DNA of 64,000 nt from Struthio camelus (GCF_040807025.1 NC_090942.1:208528640-208592639), one strand, 5' to 3'. Counted from the stretch's first letter, positions 39,136 to 52,600 are shown. The notes: generated from the sequence alone by a model not told the origin. Numbers and translations: made by a program.

Positions 39136-40994
39136 GCTAAAATATGGCAACATTTATTTTTGTCTTTTTTATTGATTAACAAAAGAAAGCAGAAAAGGCT
39201 AAAATTAACTGTGTATACAGGACCGATAAAACAGTTATGAACTATGCACCACATAGGACACGGTATTCTGTCAGCTAGATCACTTCCATTTCAGTCCTGC
39301 TTAGAGAGTCATTATTCCAGAAGTAAGTTCAAATGCTCATTACGTACTTGCAGATCTAGAGCTGTACAGGAAATAGCATTTACACTTTATGATAATCAGT
39401 GAAAATTCCTTGGTTTTTCTGCACTCATCTAACACAGATATTCTGGAGATGGTTTGTGAAACTCTGCAGAAGGACCTGTAGTTATGAAATTATCGGACAG
39501 AGCTGGATATCAGCTCTCACTGACAACAGTCTCTCTTTCTGGGCTCATGAACACTGAACACGTACAAGATGAAGTGGCCCTATACGTACAGACTCTTAAC
39601 CTATCTGCTCAAACCCTGACCTGGGCTGCAGAAAACCCACAATTAATCCATGTCTCCAGTAAGGCTAAATGATGCCTTCTGCTTCCCACAGCAATATCGT
39701 AAGCAGTTGGGTTTTTCCTGGAAGGGTAGAACTCCTATTCTCATGAGAACTAGTTCTATCATGGCACTTAGAAACCTTTCCCTGAGAATCGTACTTTGCA
39801 GACTGAAATTATTACAGACATTTTCAACTCAAGCAAAAATGTCAGGTTTTCTCTAAATCTATGGCAAAGAGGCTAGCACTTGTCCAAAATTTTACTTTTC
39901 CTTTTTACTGCAAAGGTAGCTTAAAATACCGACTCGTTCAAAACAGAACTTCCAGGGTAAAAAAAGTGGGCTGACCTCTCCCACAAATGCATAATAGGAC
40001 AGCTAACATAAAATCAGCAGGAAGAATATGCACTTCAAGCCGTACGAGAATCATGCAAGAAAAACAAGACAGAAGCCTGTATTTTTAAAGTGAGAATACC
40101 TGAGGAAAACAGGTTCCTAATGAACTGAGCAGATTTTAACATTGTATATTTTATTGCAATTTATTATAACTGTGAATCTATCATACATGCCACAAATACT
40201 GAGAAGTAGGTACTATATTCAGTGCTCAGTAGGGGAATTAAATCACTTATTTCCGAATTTTACTTTAAAAGCGCAGGCTAATGATAGAGTAGAAAAGTCT
40301 CATTTTAACTCCCAGAAAGTGCTGAGATTGTTACTTAAAGTAACAGCTAATTTACCAAACTGTTAAGTTAAAACAATGTGGAAGTCCCCTATTTGACTAA
40401 AATGTGCTCTAAAGGTCTTTTTTCCAATATTTTGCGCTGGCAGGAAAGATCTCTCCCAAACACCCGTCAAAGTTTAAACCAGTGAACCTACTGTTGCTGT
40501 AATGAATAGAGCTGTAGGTATGTCAGAACAATAAACAGATGGAAGATTTGCCTAAGCTTCCCCTGCCACCACGAAACACAAAAGACTGTTGTATAGTTCA
40601 GTATGCTGGAAGTCGGATAAGCGGGACATATGCCAGCAAGCCCTCATGCTGCTGTGCCATTCTTTCAACAGTTATAGTCCTGGCCTTGATTAGGATTTAA
40701 ACTCTTCCTTTTTGTTCTGAGAAATTTACATTAGGGCACAACTACGTCAGCACAGCTATTACACGATGCTGGAGTAACATCCTCTTTTGTGTATTCCTCT
40801 TTTGTGCTCCTCAGCTTACCTCTCTCCTGCTGCATAAAAACAGAATTCTGCCTTTCCAGGACTTTTGAGAAGAAAAAAGTAACTATACTATGAAAAGCCA
40901 CTATGAAAATTTATGGGAATCAGTTTAGGATGTGTAAGTATAGGTTTCTACACATACACGGCTATATGTGCCCTAGCTACCTAAGGTCATATTG

Positions 40995-41330
40995 TAGTCA
41001 ATGGATATCTAGAGAGGGATTCATCTCACCCCAGAACATATTTGGTCAGCTGATCTACTCTCTCCACTCTGGGCTCACTTCAGCTACCTAAACACAGGTC
41101 CCCAGGGTAATTTGACGTGCATCAAGGCATCCAAAATTTCGGCAAAATGCTGGCACATAGGAAGGACACAGGACTTATGGGAGATTTGTAGTCCCCTGGC
41201 CTGGCAGCTGGAGGAGTCCAGATGGGATGTCCTAGGCCATCTCAAGTGTTGCTAGGTGCCTACATATGGACAACTGAATCACATCCCCTACTGCCTGCAC
41301 TGACTAGACCTCCACTGGCTGTAACAGGAG
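40995..41330 (+). repeat. copy of the unnamed old interspersed repeat
   Basis: Matches the copy at 10955-11285 in several ordered blocks (see that entry) and partly the one near 21.1 kb. Related phrases such as CAAGCATCTAAATTCAATAT may extend the same family to about 42.2 kb. Confidence 0.5.
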
Positions 41331-43982
41331 GTCTAAGACCTACCTTAGATGTAAATACCTACCCTATAGACATCTACATTAAGTGTTTGCCTCTGGAGCT
41401 GAAAACTACCATGTTATCAATTCTAAGACTATGTCTCCGCTATGAAGTGCAAAAGCATTTCCACACTTTCAAGTCTGGAAGGGCATCCTGGCAATATATG
41501 GACTGCAGGTTGGAGAGGGACCATAGTATATCTCATTCTGCCTTGCTGAGAATTTGAGTCTGCAAGCTGGAAAGAAATTGCAACACTTTGTGGGGTAGAC
41601 GCAGTCCAAAACTCCTGTAGACGTCCAGATAACTCTTACGCAAAATTGTTTGTCTCTTTGTGATGTTACATAGAATTCCTTGTCTGTGTGGTCTCATAGC
41701 TGGATACTAGTTTCTAATAGAAGTACACTGGTTTGTATTTTGGTATACAAATACTGACCCTTCTGATCTGATGCGAGGGCTTCACGGCATGTGCTTTTTC
41801 CCAATACTGAGCAGAAAGGCAGACTCAGTTGTAGACTGCCAGATCTCTTCTCTACCCCACATAATCTCGTCAGCAAAAGTGACTGGAAATGCAGTCCAAT
41901 TTATTAAGCTGATGGCTGAATCTCTCCTAATTTCTAGTAAGAAAGAAAGTTGCTAAATTCATGGAGCTGCTTTCTGTGGCTGCCTTTAAGCCTGCTACTC
42001 CGTGGACTCCAATTGGCTTAGTCCTCTGGCTATAAATGCATACAACATGCAAGACTGTCCTCATGGGAAATTCCCATACAGCTTTAGAGACGGATACTGA
42101 CCACACATAATAACTGCTAACATGTGCCTCTAGAAATAAGGCAACCCGTGAGACTGAGCTGTTTTCCAGCGTACTCCAGAGGCAGCTACCCAGAAACTCA
42201 ATGTGCAAGCATCTAAATTCAATATTTAGGCCACAGTAGGACCATAAAGTTCCAGTCAAACCAGGTATGTACCTAAAATAGCATCATTCTTCAGAAGTGT
42301 CCATAAAACTGTTTGCTCTTGTAATTCATCAGTTACACTACAGAATTCTCTTCCATGTGAGCAGTGGAGCAAAGCTGTATCATATTTACAGCTAAATGCA
42401 TCTGAACAAGGGAGACAGGTAAACACTGTTAATCAGTTCAGATGATAGGATATTTACTATACTAGCTTTTGAAAGGCAAATATAATCCCTTCAGATGGCA
42501 TATATACTCAAAATGAGGCAATGAAGGGAGATAGCTAAGAAAGAAATAGAGATTGATTGGATTCCAATAATATTTTCATAATCACAGTTCCTTACTCAGC
42601 ATTGTAACTATGTACATTCTTATAATAAAGGAAATAATTTCATTACCTGAAACGAACCATGGGGTATGAAACACAGAATATTCCTGGGAGAAAGAGATAC
42701 AAACTACACAAAATGTACAGTTGTTCAAAACTTCATAGCACTCCTTAGAATCACCATATGTGAGAGACTCTTACTGTTAAGGGGCTAAAGTGAAAAGAAA
42801 AAGAGAAGTCACCGAAGATTCTCTTTAAAAACATACGAAAAATGGTATTAACTATGACCACACACTCCATGCAGGCCACTGTCGGCAAGGTCCTATAACA
42901 GATAATGTTTTGTTCTTTAGTGAAAGTTCACGAAAGCAAAGTCTATAGCTTCTCTTCAGACTATTCACTCTTCTTCCACAGTGAAAGTGGATTGATTTCC
43001 TCCACATGATATATTACAAAGAGCTTTCCCAAGCAAGTCATTCTCTTGTTTGCATTTGCGCAGAACTTAGTGCTGTGTGAACACAGTATCTATTCATTAC
43101 AGTCACTGGGCTATTAATAAAGACAATTCATCTGACTCCCAAAATTAAATATATACTCATCATTTGCTGGGCAAAGCGATGATGCTCATTTTAATCTGCT
43201 TCTGCAGCACCACCTAAAGCAGCAGAACATAGCTATCTACTGCTCTCTTATGGATGCCTTTCCCTCCGAGAGCACAGCCAGCCAGGAACTGTGCTCAGGG
43301 AGGCACCGACAGCCTAAAACCTTGGCTCTGCACCTACTGGTAGTCTGAAAAGCTGAGCTGACGTTTTATGAGAAATCTTCTGGGTTTAGTACATAGTGGG
43401 TTGCTTCTTTCTGTACTGTTAATTTACGACACAGCTACGTGCCATCAGTGTGCAGGACATAGCAATTCATAATTTTTCTCTCATCAAACTAGGTCCATTC
43501 ATCATTATCCAGCAGTAACAACAAACCATTTACCAGTACAACCGCCTGACTGGCAGCTGGAATTGCACAGGGTGATATGATATCCTTCAAGGAGGCTAAG
43601 GCCTTATTTCATTACCATGTATAGTAATAAGTTTATCTCACTCTTTTGACAGAATATGTGGTAGAAATAGCAGCAGTAGCTTTCCTGAGCTACAGCTGCA
43701 TAAGGGGCTGTTCAAGTCACAGCGTAGGTTATGGCATAACTAATTTCTGACTATAAAACTTGCTATACCAGTGAATATTATGGCTGACCAAGCTCCAAAC
43801 AATTTCACTGGATTTCACATCATGCTTGTATACAGCCGTGCAATTACTGATTTGGATTTATACACACAAGTAGGACATTTCTTTCTGGGGTTTTAGTTAT
43901 TAGTTAGGTTCCTTTTGAACATTTAGTCAATGTTCAGAATAACCTTTCGTTCTCATCACACCTCTGCTGAATAACTACGACA

Positions 43983-44112
43983 AATAACAGTTCGGTCTAG
44001 ACTCCAGCACGGTGAAGGTAATTCAGAGACCATGATGCAGGGTTCCTGAAGTAGTGGAATACTACCTCTTTTCAGGAGAGTCCAAATTAAAAAAGGATAC
44101 ATTAACATACAA
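43983..44112 (+). pseudogene. MMP20: MMP20 pseudogene exon 2 (propeptide end, cysteine switch)
   Basis: The 3' two thirds of exon 2. One frame reads LDSSTVKVIQRP, stop, CRVPEVVEYYLF, then SGESKLKKDTLTYK. It aligns to human MMP20 around [19 protein letters not shown] and FPGEPKWKKNTLTYR. The cysteine-switch Arg codon is TGA (44032-44034) and the following Gly is Arg; the Cys itself survives. The last exon base is A in place of G, while the donor GTAATG at 44113 is intact. The 5' third is too eroded to place. Confidence 0.85.
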
Positions 44113-46645
44113 GTAATGACTTCCGGGCTTTCTGGCTTTGGAAGTCAGTAGCAATTGCTTGGAAATTTAAATAGGCCATTCGCATTTTTAATTTTTTATC
44201 AATGTTCTCTCCTGTTTGTATTTCAAATCTCTTATCTCTGTTATGAATTCAGCAAAAAGACTTCATAGTGAGTCTCTATGCTTTCTCCAAAAGGAACTAG
44301 TACTTGGAATTAAGAGAAGTCTGCATTATAAAAGGACATGTCACAAGTTAAATTTAGAATTCTTCATCTGTTTTCAGAGAGAAGCAAAGACTTGTTACTA
44401 CGCTATTAAGTACATTCTGTTACTACACTGCTAAGTACGTTGCATTACATTAAGAGGACTACATTTAAAAATATATATATTGGATTACAAAATGAAATGA
44501 TCTTACCGTATGCTAATGGCCAAAATTTTTCTGTGATAGGACATTTCTGATCCCTGACTTTAGGTCTTATCACCTAGTTGCTATTACACAGTACTGCCAC
44601 TAGATGTCACATTATAAAAAGACTCCATTATTTCCCACAGATACTTGATTCTGGTTAAACGAAGAAAGAGGCAAGCGTTGCTCAGGGTATTACAAGGAGA
44701 ATGTCTGAAACGAGGTAACATGATTGATCCTGAGATCTTGACCGTTTGAAATGATGGGTCTTCTATTTAGAATCTACAGCTGTGACCCAAGAATACAGGA
44801 AAGCTCATGAAGCCACCTTCTTTCGTTTTGTTTTTTATAGTGTTTTTAAAGCATCTTTCAAAATGGACCATGATTCATTACGGGAGTTCCTAGGCATTAC
44901 CACAATAATAACACTAAATAAAGATGGAAAATAGAAAGGCTGAACTAACACAATGGAAATTAAAATTACCCACAGAAAAAAATAAAGAATCAAATTTGAT
45001 TCCTTCGATCATCATAGACTTACCAATATTTTCAATTCAGCTGGTTCAACGGCCTTGCCATTCAGCCCCATGCTCGCAACTAAATTATGGGAACGACAGG
45101 GCCTGGAGTTACTTTTACATCCGAGCAAGATGCCAAACTGAACACTATAAAGGACTTGGTACACACTCTATGCCACGTCATGGAGTTGGTGAATACTCCA
45201 CATAGCAGGTTAAGGAGCCTAGTGCAAAGATGGGACGGATCCTGGGACCCAGTAGAAGGACCAGGCCTTGGATGCTGAATCCTTCTCCTCTGTCATGAGG
45301 TTAATGACTTTCCGGGGATGGAGCTTGAGAGTGGAGAGATGGGGAAAAGACAACGTTCTGAGTAGAAGTACAGAAGCACAAGACAAAAAATGTCCCACTT
45401 TCATCAGGATACAAGAGTAAGCTCTGTATTCTGTGATTAATCCAATCAAATCCAGTTGTTCTATCTATTTTTAAGTATAATATTTAAATTAAAAATGTGT
45501 GCTTCAAAGAACTTCATTCTCCTCTAGTACCTTATGTAAACTGAAATGATGCAAATGAATTTTGACTGGTGAATGAGACTAAAATACTGTTAAGTCTTTT
45601 AATATGAAGAACATCATAGTGAATGGATTAAAATTTACAAAAGAACACAGAAATACAAGACCAGCTCCTGTTCCCATACTCACAATTTTCACTGCTCCCT
45701 GGTAGCATGTCGTGGCTATGTTTTGTTTGCACCTTTTTTGCTTCCCTTCACAATGATTTTTCTCTTATAATTTACAAGGATCCAAGCAGCACATAAAAGT
45801 GAACGTCTGTGCAACTTCTCCCAACAGCATTTCAACATAACTGGCAGCCTAGATAAGGAGACTGTGCAGTTATACCCAAAACTGAAGGGGATTCATTATG
45901 CAGTGATAAATTCTTAGTGGATATCTCATGAGCATGCTCAGAAGGGCTTCTTTTCCCTTTTGCTGTACTTGCACCCTTGTCCCAGCCTGCATCTTGCATA
46001 AACGCTGAACTTCAGCACAAACTACGTCTGAGACAATTTTGTTCCAGTGTGGTCAAAAAATTGAGGCTCTATTTCCTTTAACAATTGGAAAAAAAATATT
46101 CTTTTTTCCTGTTCTACATCTTGAGTTGCCAGATGGCATACACAAAAAAAAAACCAAGACACTTCTCATTAACAGTGACAAGACGCTCCACAAAATCCTT
46201 TCTTCCTGGGGCCTAATACATTTGGAAAGAGTCTTAAAATCAGTCTTAAAACCCAAGAGTTTCACTGTTGTATCAGGAGGTTGAACTAAATAAATGATGG
46301 CTTTGCTGATTTTATGTGAACACCGGACATTGCCACCTATCTCTCAAAACCTATTCAAATTATAAGAAGCTACAGGTGATATCAGACTTTTCCCTCCCTA
46401 GCTCAAGAAGGAAAGCCCTGGGACAGAATGCACAAAACATTGAAAGCATGAGTTAATTACTTGCAACGACAAAGGGGCTTCAAACTGCATCAGAACCAGA
46501 CTGCAACATTATTTCATGACACTGCATAGCCTTATACCTTCAGCTGAATGCTGCAAGTGAATATGAATCATTGTGTTTATGCTACTGGGGATATCACCTA
46601 TTTTTCTAAATGTGGTGTTCAGTTCCCTTCTGAAAGTGCCTAACT

Positions 46646-46668
46646 AAAAGGCACTAAAAGTGCCTTTT
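46646..46668. repeat. short perfect inverted repeat
   Basis: AAAAGGCACT and its complement AGTGCCTTTT flank a 3-base loop. Lies in the intron before MMP20 pseudogene exon 4. Probably incidental. Confidence 0.6.
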
Positions 46669-46849
46669 TCAGGGAGTCCTTCAGTCCTTGTTCACAGTCA
46701 CAGCTCTGAAAAGAAACTTTCTGGCACCAGTCTGCTTCCTGGGCTGATGCTATGTCTGCTTTCCTTCCCAGAAGGAATGTTCTCAGTACTTGTATGGGCC
46801 ATGGTTTCTGAAGCCTAGTTTTTTTTTTCCTTCTACTTTTATTCACTAG

Positions 46850-46974
46850 ATCGCGGTGCCTCTTATCCCTTTCATGGCCCATGTGGGACTGTGGCATATG
46901 CTTTTGCCCCTGGTGAAGGATTATGAGGGGACGCTCATTTCAACAACGCAGAGAAGTGGACCGTGGGAACACTG
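46850..46974 (+). pseudogene. MMP20: MMP20 pseudogene exon 4 (catalytic domain, metal-binding loop)
   Basis: Reads [20 protein letters not shown], then GEGL, stop, GDAHFNNAEKWTVG. This is human MMP20 ([33 protein letters not shown]) with few changes. One premature TGA (46924-46926) replaces a Gly codon. The zinc/calcium-site residues His and Asp are altered in places (PFD to PFH, AHAF to AYAF, HFDN to HFNN). AG acceptor and GT donor are still present. The length, 125 bp, is close to the 126-129 bp of the functional neighbours. Confidence 0.92.
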
Positions 46975-48836
46975 GTACATAGAAATAGCTAATAAATTCT
47001 GAAGATTCAAGGACTGCCTGTGAATCTAGGTGGTGAATCAACCCTTGAAATTAACATCCAGAAATCGGTCTTTTCCTGAGGTATATGAGGAGAAACAGCA
47101 TAACAGTGAGGGATATCAGAACTGTTTAAAACATGGAAGTGTGAAATCCTGCATTAGGGGGTATATTTGATTTTAATTTGGAAAGTACATACTACATAAA
47201 GAGACTGATAAGCAATAAACTTTAGCAAACTCATTGAAACAAATATGAAAAACAAAGGACGTACTTCTACTCTTTCAAAACTGGACTAACTAAGCAACTT
47301 CTGAAAGTGTTATTCCTGACCTATCCTTGTACAGTGGCAGGCTGGAGTACATTGTTTGGTCCATCATTGCCTGTGACAATAATTTAATAAAATAGCACAT
47401 TTTTTTGTACTGGCGACTAAGGAGCATCACATATGTACAAACTCTTTGCATTGCTTAATTTATGCCTCTGCTAAGGAGACACTGGATACAATAACAGTTT
47501 CTCTGTTGTGTGATATGAGGCTGTATGCTGATAATGTGATTGATGGCTGGTTTCATGCTAAGCCTGTGCTGAAGACCTTTGCTAGATCACAGCTAGAATG
47601 CTTATCAGCTTGTAGTGTGGAGGAGAAAAATCCTGAAATATCTGCGGCTCTTTATCTATACTAGTAAACTAAGCAGTGCCAGAGAACTAATACTCTGTAC
47701 TGTTACATTATTAACAATAAATTATTAACTTGGTCCCTGGCACAGTTTTGTCCCAGACAAACTAGCATTTGGATATGACTCAGGAGTCAGCACAGTTCAA
47801 GGACCATTCTCAAGGAGCAGTCAGCATGTGGCTGCCTTGTTTGGAAAGATAAGACAGTGTAAGAGCTTGGACGCTGGCTATCCCAGGCCAATTGACCTCA
47901 GTGCCAGACAATGGTTCCAGGGCTATTTACTTTACTGCTACAGAGACAGTACTTCCTCTTCACACTTTGATGTCTTGCCACACTCCTGTGGGTAAATGTG
48001 ACAGGCCTGACTCTTTTTTCTTGTTTATACCATCAGCCTTCGTTCCCACCTGATAGGTCTTACACAATCTTTTCCTCTTCAGGGTGGCATCTGGCAGCGT
48101 GTCTAGTTTTCAGTAACCTTTCTTCTGGGGACTTGCAGGGAAAACAAACGGGACCCTTAGTTAGGAGTCAGACGTCCTACCTACAGACCCCAATACAAAA
48201 GCATTTTTTCCTGATATTCCATTGCTTCGTACCTGGCTTTTTTGAAAGCATACTCGTGCATTACTCCCAGTCCTGTTTGGCTGGGTTAGCTGAACAGTGT
48301 CACTGAAATCTATTGCCATGGGAGGCCCTGTTCAGTGCCTGCTAGTCAACCCCTCTCTGTAAAGCCCTTCTCTGTAAGGTAGACTTAAGACTAATGTCTT
48401 CTACCACCGTGCCACTCCTAATTCTTGAACTTTAGTTAAAACAACAACCCATATCAAAGCTGTCCAAGACATATGACAAGCCTATGTCTGTAGACCTGTC
48501 TGATAAGTCTCATGCTCTTCAAAGCCCCGGACTACCTTTTCCCCAGTCTAGCCCAGGGGCTCAATCTTTGTAATTCCAGCATCCCTATAGATTGTTCCAT
48601 CTATAGGCTCCATTTAGAAGCCTAGTCTGACTTTATTTCTCCAGTCCTTCCATTTATCAGATAAGTTCAGCTGCAGTCATAGATCACTTACCCCAGTGAA
48701 AGCGCTCCCAAGACCACAAGCATCACCACTTGCACAAGTTGCCACGCTCTCCTCTGTGCTTCTGGAAATACTCACTGGACTGGGTTTTCTGAGATAGTTA
48801 GTCATTGGGGAAAATGTTACCTTTTCCAAAAAACAG

Positions 48837-48992
48837 TGCTAACTCACAATCCTGACCCATGAATTTGATCATGCTCTGGGCCTTTGCCATTCCACTGATC
48901 CATCTTCTTTTATGTATCCTGCTTACAAATACCAGTTTCCATCTGGTTTTCATCTGCCAAAGGGCAATGTGAAAGGGACCGGGCACTGTATG
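48837..48992 (+). pseudogene. MMP20: MMP20 pseudogene exon 5 (zinc-binding helix)
   Basis: Reads [16 protein letters not shown], then [20 protein letters not shown], matching human MMP20 HEFGHALGLAHSTDPS and YKYKNPYGFHLPKDD. The helix Gly is Asp; the three zinc His and the catalytic Glu remain. The first 25 bp of the exon are eroded, with an in-frame TAA at 48838-48840. A 1-bp deletion near 48980 throws the end (LYG) out of frame. The GT donor at 48993 survives. Confidence 0.92.
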
Positions 48993-50300
48993 GTATTTTC
49001 AGCATATCTCTTAATGAACAAACTAACTGCTCAATATGAAATGAAAAGAATTGCAGGCAGTTTCTGACTTAGTTAGATTAATAAATATTAATCTAATAGA
49101 TGTTAACCTAACAGGGAGTTAACAGATGTCATATTTAACAGGCATCATTTTTTACTAATATAGCAACGAATACCTCAGCCTTTTCTTCTTAGATGATAAT
49201 AGACATATTCAGTTAAGAGCCAAACAGTAGCAGACCCTTCAATTTCTCTAAAATCCCATTTCCGTGGCTGAGAAACTGATATTTGGCTTCTATCTGTTCA
49301 TGCATTCACTGCCCTGGTGTATGCACCAGGAACAATGTCTTCCTAGTGGTTGGGAACATGTGTGCACACTTCTACTTCTTTCATAGATGAACTTTTTTAT
49401 TCTTTGACCACCTTACAGGGACAATGCTCTATGCTCTGTTCAGACAGCTCATAAAGAAGAGTCAGCTAAAGATAATGTGAATGAGGAGTAGAAGACAAAA
49501 TGGAAAACAGATTTTGGCCAGAGCATGCATTGAGGGAAATATGGCTAGGCGCACCGAGGCGGAGAGAACTTGACAGTCAGTTTTCACGCATGGATGGAAA
49601 CATGGTGACATTTCTCCTTAGAAAAGGAAATATGTTTTACTGTTTGCTGGACAAGAATGAAGAATTTTACCATTTTCATCATGCCTTAACTGACTGGAGC
49701 AGGTGAAGCTATGCCTCTGTATAAAAAGGCCAAAACTACTTATCCTCAGATGTACAATAGCACTAGGTAGCACAAAGTTGCAGTAGCACCCTGATACTCC
49801 ATTAATTTGGTTTGAGGGTGGAGAAGAAGGAAGAGAAACTACTAAAAATGAGTAAATAAATTGAAAATTTTAGAAACTAAAACCAAAGGCAGAAGGCAGA
49901 AGGTGTAAGAGATAAGGTCTAGTCTAGCAATCTAAGCTTCAATAGAGAAACAGATACTTCTTCAGGGAATTTGATTCCATACGCTTTATATACCTACTTG
50001 CCCGCTGCCTGTTTCCCTCCAGAGTCTATAGAAGAAACTCTGACAATTAGCTAGAATAGATATTTAACTGAAATTAATTTCAGGTAGCTGAAATTAGGTG
50101 AGATGAACCTGGTCGTGCTCATAAATAGTAGTTTTCAGCATTGAGATAAAAAAATGTGATGTCCCAGGTCAGAGAAAATCAGGAGTGGGGAAAACCTGAT
50201 TGTGGCAGCACCCAACCAAGCCATCACACCCAGGCCACCGTGATCCTAGCACCTCTGTCAGTGCTGTTGCTGTACTGGGAAAAGAATTTATCTTCTTCAG

Positions 50301-50380
50301 AGACAGATAAGGTTTTCACTCTGTCATCCAGTGTTAATGTCTGTGATAGTCCTGACTCAGGAAATGCTTCTAAAAGACAG
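50301..50380 (+). pseudogene. MMP20: probable MMP20 pseudogene exon 6 (hinge), internally deleted
   Basis: Behind TTATCTTCTTCAG, the bases GACAGATAAGGTTTTCACT resemble the human exon 6 start that encodes GPRKVFL. CTGTGATAGT resembles the CDSS coding part, and CTCAGGAAATGCTTCT with AAAAGACAG resembles the exon end coding LGKELLLFKDR. At about 80 bp it is well short of the normal exon, so much of the hinge and FDAVT region is gone. No GT follows the exon end. The assignment is by position and pieces only. Confidence 0.5.
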
Positions 50381-52429
50381 TTTCACCTTGGGATAGTTGA
50401 ACTCTGAGTTTCTTTGATGACAATAAGCTTTTCATAGAGATGGGACTGTGTATTTTCTTAAGACCAGCTGTGGTCTTTTCTTTTCTTTTCCATTCAGCTG
50501 TGATAGAGGAGAGGAACACTTTTTTTCACCAAAACAGGTATAAATCATGACTTCACTAAAGTCAGTCACAAATTCCTTTAGATCTGGGAAGATACTTTGC
50601 TTGCACAGGGTTACTCATGACTAAAAATCCTATCTATCTGAGAGATAACGGCATACGAGCTGTGAGACAGGTTAGCATTCCTCATTGTAAGGAGTCCTTT
50701 GAAAGCAAGCCCACAGCTTCACTTGGACTAGTTACCTCCACGGCACATGCTTCACAGGCTGCAGAGGATGAGAATCGATGCACTCCCTTTCTGCCTGAAT
50801 GTCAGTAAATTATCACTTAGAAGAAGGGTGTTGCAAATTATTGTTTGGATCTGTTTCAGCCTAAGTTTTCACAGTGGAGTTGGTCAAACCCCATTTCCTC
50901 TGCTGGGCTGTGACTTCTTTCTCCCTCTTTGCTGTCCTGACACTTCAGCTAATGCAAAACCTGGGACTGAATGGGACCAAGAAGCTGTTTTGTGAAAAAT
51001 TCTCAAGTTCCTTCAGATAACAGTAGATCAGAAGTCTGCTCAAATTGTGGTTATCACTGTTCCTCTTGTGCTTTCCCTGCATAACATACTTAGTACCCTT
51101 TTAGAGCAACAGCCCATTGAAATCCTAGATGTTTCAGGCTCTGAGCAATTTAGGCATGAGTTGATAGGGAGTTAGGCAGGATTTCATTGGACTTGTGCCT
51201 TAATTGCAGCTTGCCAAAAGTAATGAATGTCAGCAAAATGCTCTGGTTTTGAGGAATTGTCATGTTGCCATGAAATCCTGTTTCAGAAAACAAAGAAACT
51301 TCATAAAATAAAATGTGATTTAATATTACTTTTCATTTCATCTTTTCATAAGGGAACTGAAAAATGTCCCAGATTTCATAAAATGTTTCCCATATCCTTT
51401 GTGGCCTGTGATTCATCTCCTAGATCTGTGGCAGGAAGATTTTGAAAAAAAATCTGGTTGCTGCTATCACTCAGTTTCTCACACCGAGGCTGATAGAGGA
51501 GATACTTCCTGTGAAAAGTGACTGAGAAACAAGAAGTGACATGACTGTTGCTAGATTAATGCATTAATCAGTGCTAGGAGTGACCTCCTGCTACAGGTAT
51601 AACTGATACGACCAGATCAAACAAAAACAATAGGGCTGATATATTGAGGTTGCCAGTTTGTGCTACATAAGATAGCACTTCAGATGGAGACTACAAACTA
51701 AGGCAACAACTATAGCAGCAAATAAAATATGCTGGAGACGATTTGCTGACACAGAGGCTGACATGCACATAGCAGCTCATGCTCATGCTGTTAACCTGTC
51801 TTACCCTCCAAAACAGGATCGCTACAGACAAACTGTTTATAGGGAATGATCTCTGACCCATGACAAGTCTTGAATAGGGCCTGGGAAATGTTCAGAGGGC
51901 TGGCCCAAAACAAAATCAGCAATCTAACTGTACCCAGGATTGAGTTCTGTTCTTGGCATCACGCTATTTACTAATACTAGGCATAGCCTGAGTAGCTATC
52001 TGTCTCTCTCAGACTCCTTTGAACACCAAATCCACAGGTGCCAGAGTAGTAGCTTCCACTGAGGCTCACAAGGTAAAGTGCTTTCTCCTCTTTTCCTTCT
52101 TCTCACCTAGCCTTCTTTCTTTTAACATGTTTTTATTTAATTTTATGCCTGGAAGTCATACAAGAGAATTTAGATGACTTGGACAAGAATCTGAATCAGA
52201 GTGACAGCTGCTGCAAGAGTTTCAAGGGAGATAAGATAACAGCGGCTCACATGAAGCCACAAGACCACAAAAAAAAAAAAAAAGGGAAGAACTTGTAAAG
52301 GGGGATATCTTTTGGAGAATGCTATTGCTCACTCTAAACAGAAGTGAAACACATTTGTCTAGTGGTAGGATGAACAGATACAAGACAGAGCTGGTCCAGT
52401 AAGATTGCACAGGATCTTTTTATACACAC

Positions 52430-52600
52430 GCAGGATCTTTTTATACACATACAGGAACATATGCATCTAGATATGTGCGCACACACACAGACACACACGC
52501 ACACATGCATACATTTGTATATATACACATTTTTATGTATATATGCTTATACGTATAAATGCATGCAGATGTATATATATGCCTGCAAACAACAAGCGCT
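52430..52600. repeat. CA/TA-rich tract with a small tandem duplication
   Basis: CAGGATCTTTTTATACACA occurs twice in tandem around 52410-52450. It is followed by ACACAC and ATATAT-rich sequence to about 52600. This is simple-sequence DNA within the MMP20 pseudogene, between exon 6 and exon 7. Confidence 0.7.

Larger units (their letters stand above)
31712..43982. other. intergenic region between MMP27 and the MMP20 pseudogene
   Basis: About 12 kb without a convincing exon on either strand. It contains a (TG)26 array, a CR1 copy, an AT-rich palindrome cluster and an old interspersed repeat. MMP20 exon 1 would lie in the right-hand part but was not recognised. Confidence 0.6.

Noticed and set aside
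45085-45160. Alternative MMP20 exon 3 candidate (frame with DRAWSYFYIR)
   Set aside because: Only the AWS triplet and loose spacing agree. No acceptor or donor fits and the match could be chance.
46150-46260. Possible MMP20 exon 3 (frame with SDKTLHKILSSWG)
   Set aside because: It recalls VDKAVEMALQAWSS but the rest of the exon (VPLSF, ADIMISF) is absent and there is no clear splice context. The match is too weak to list.
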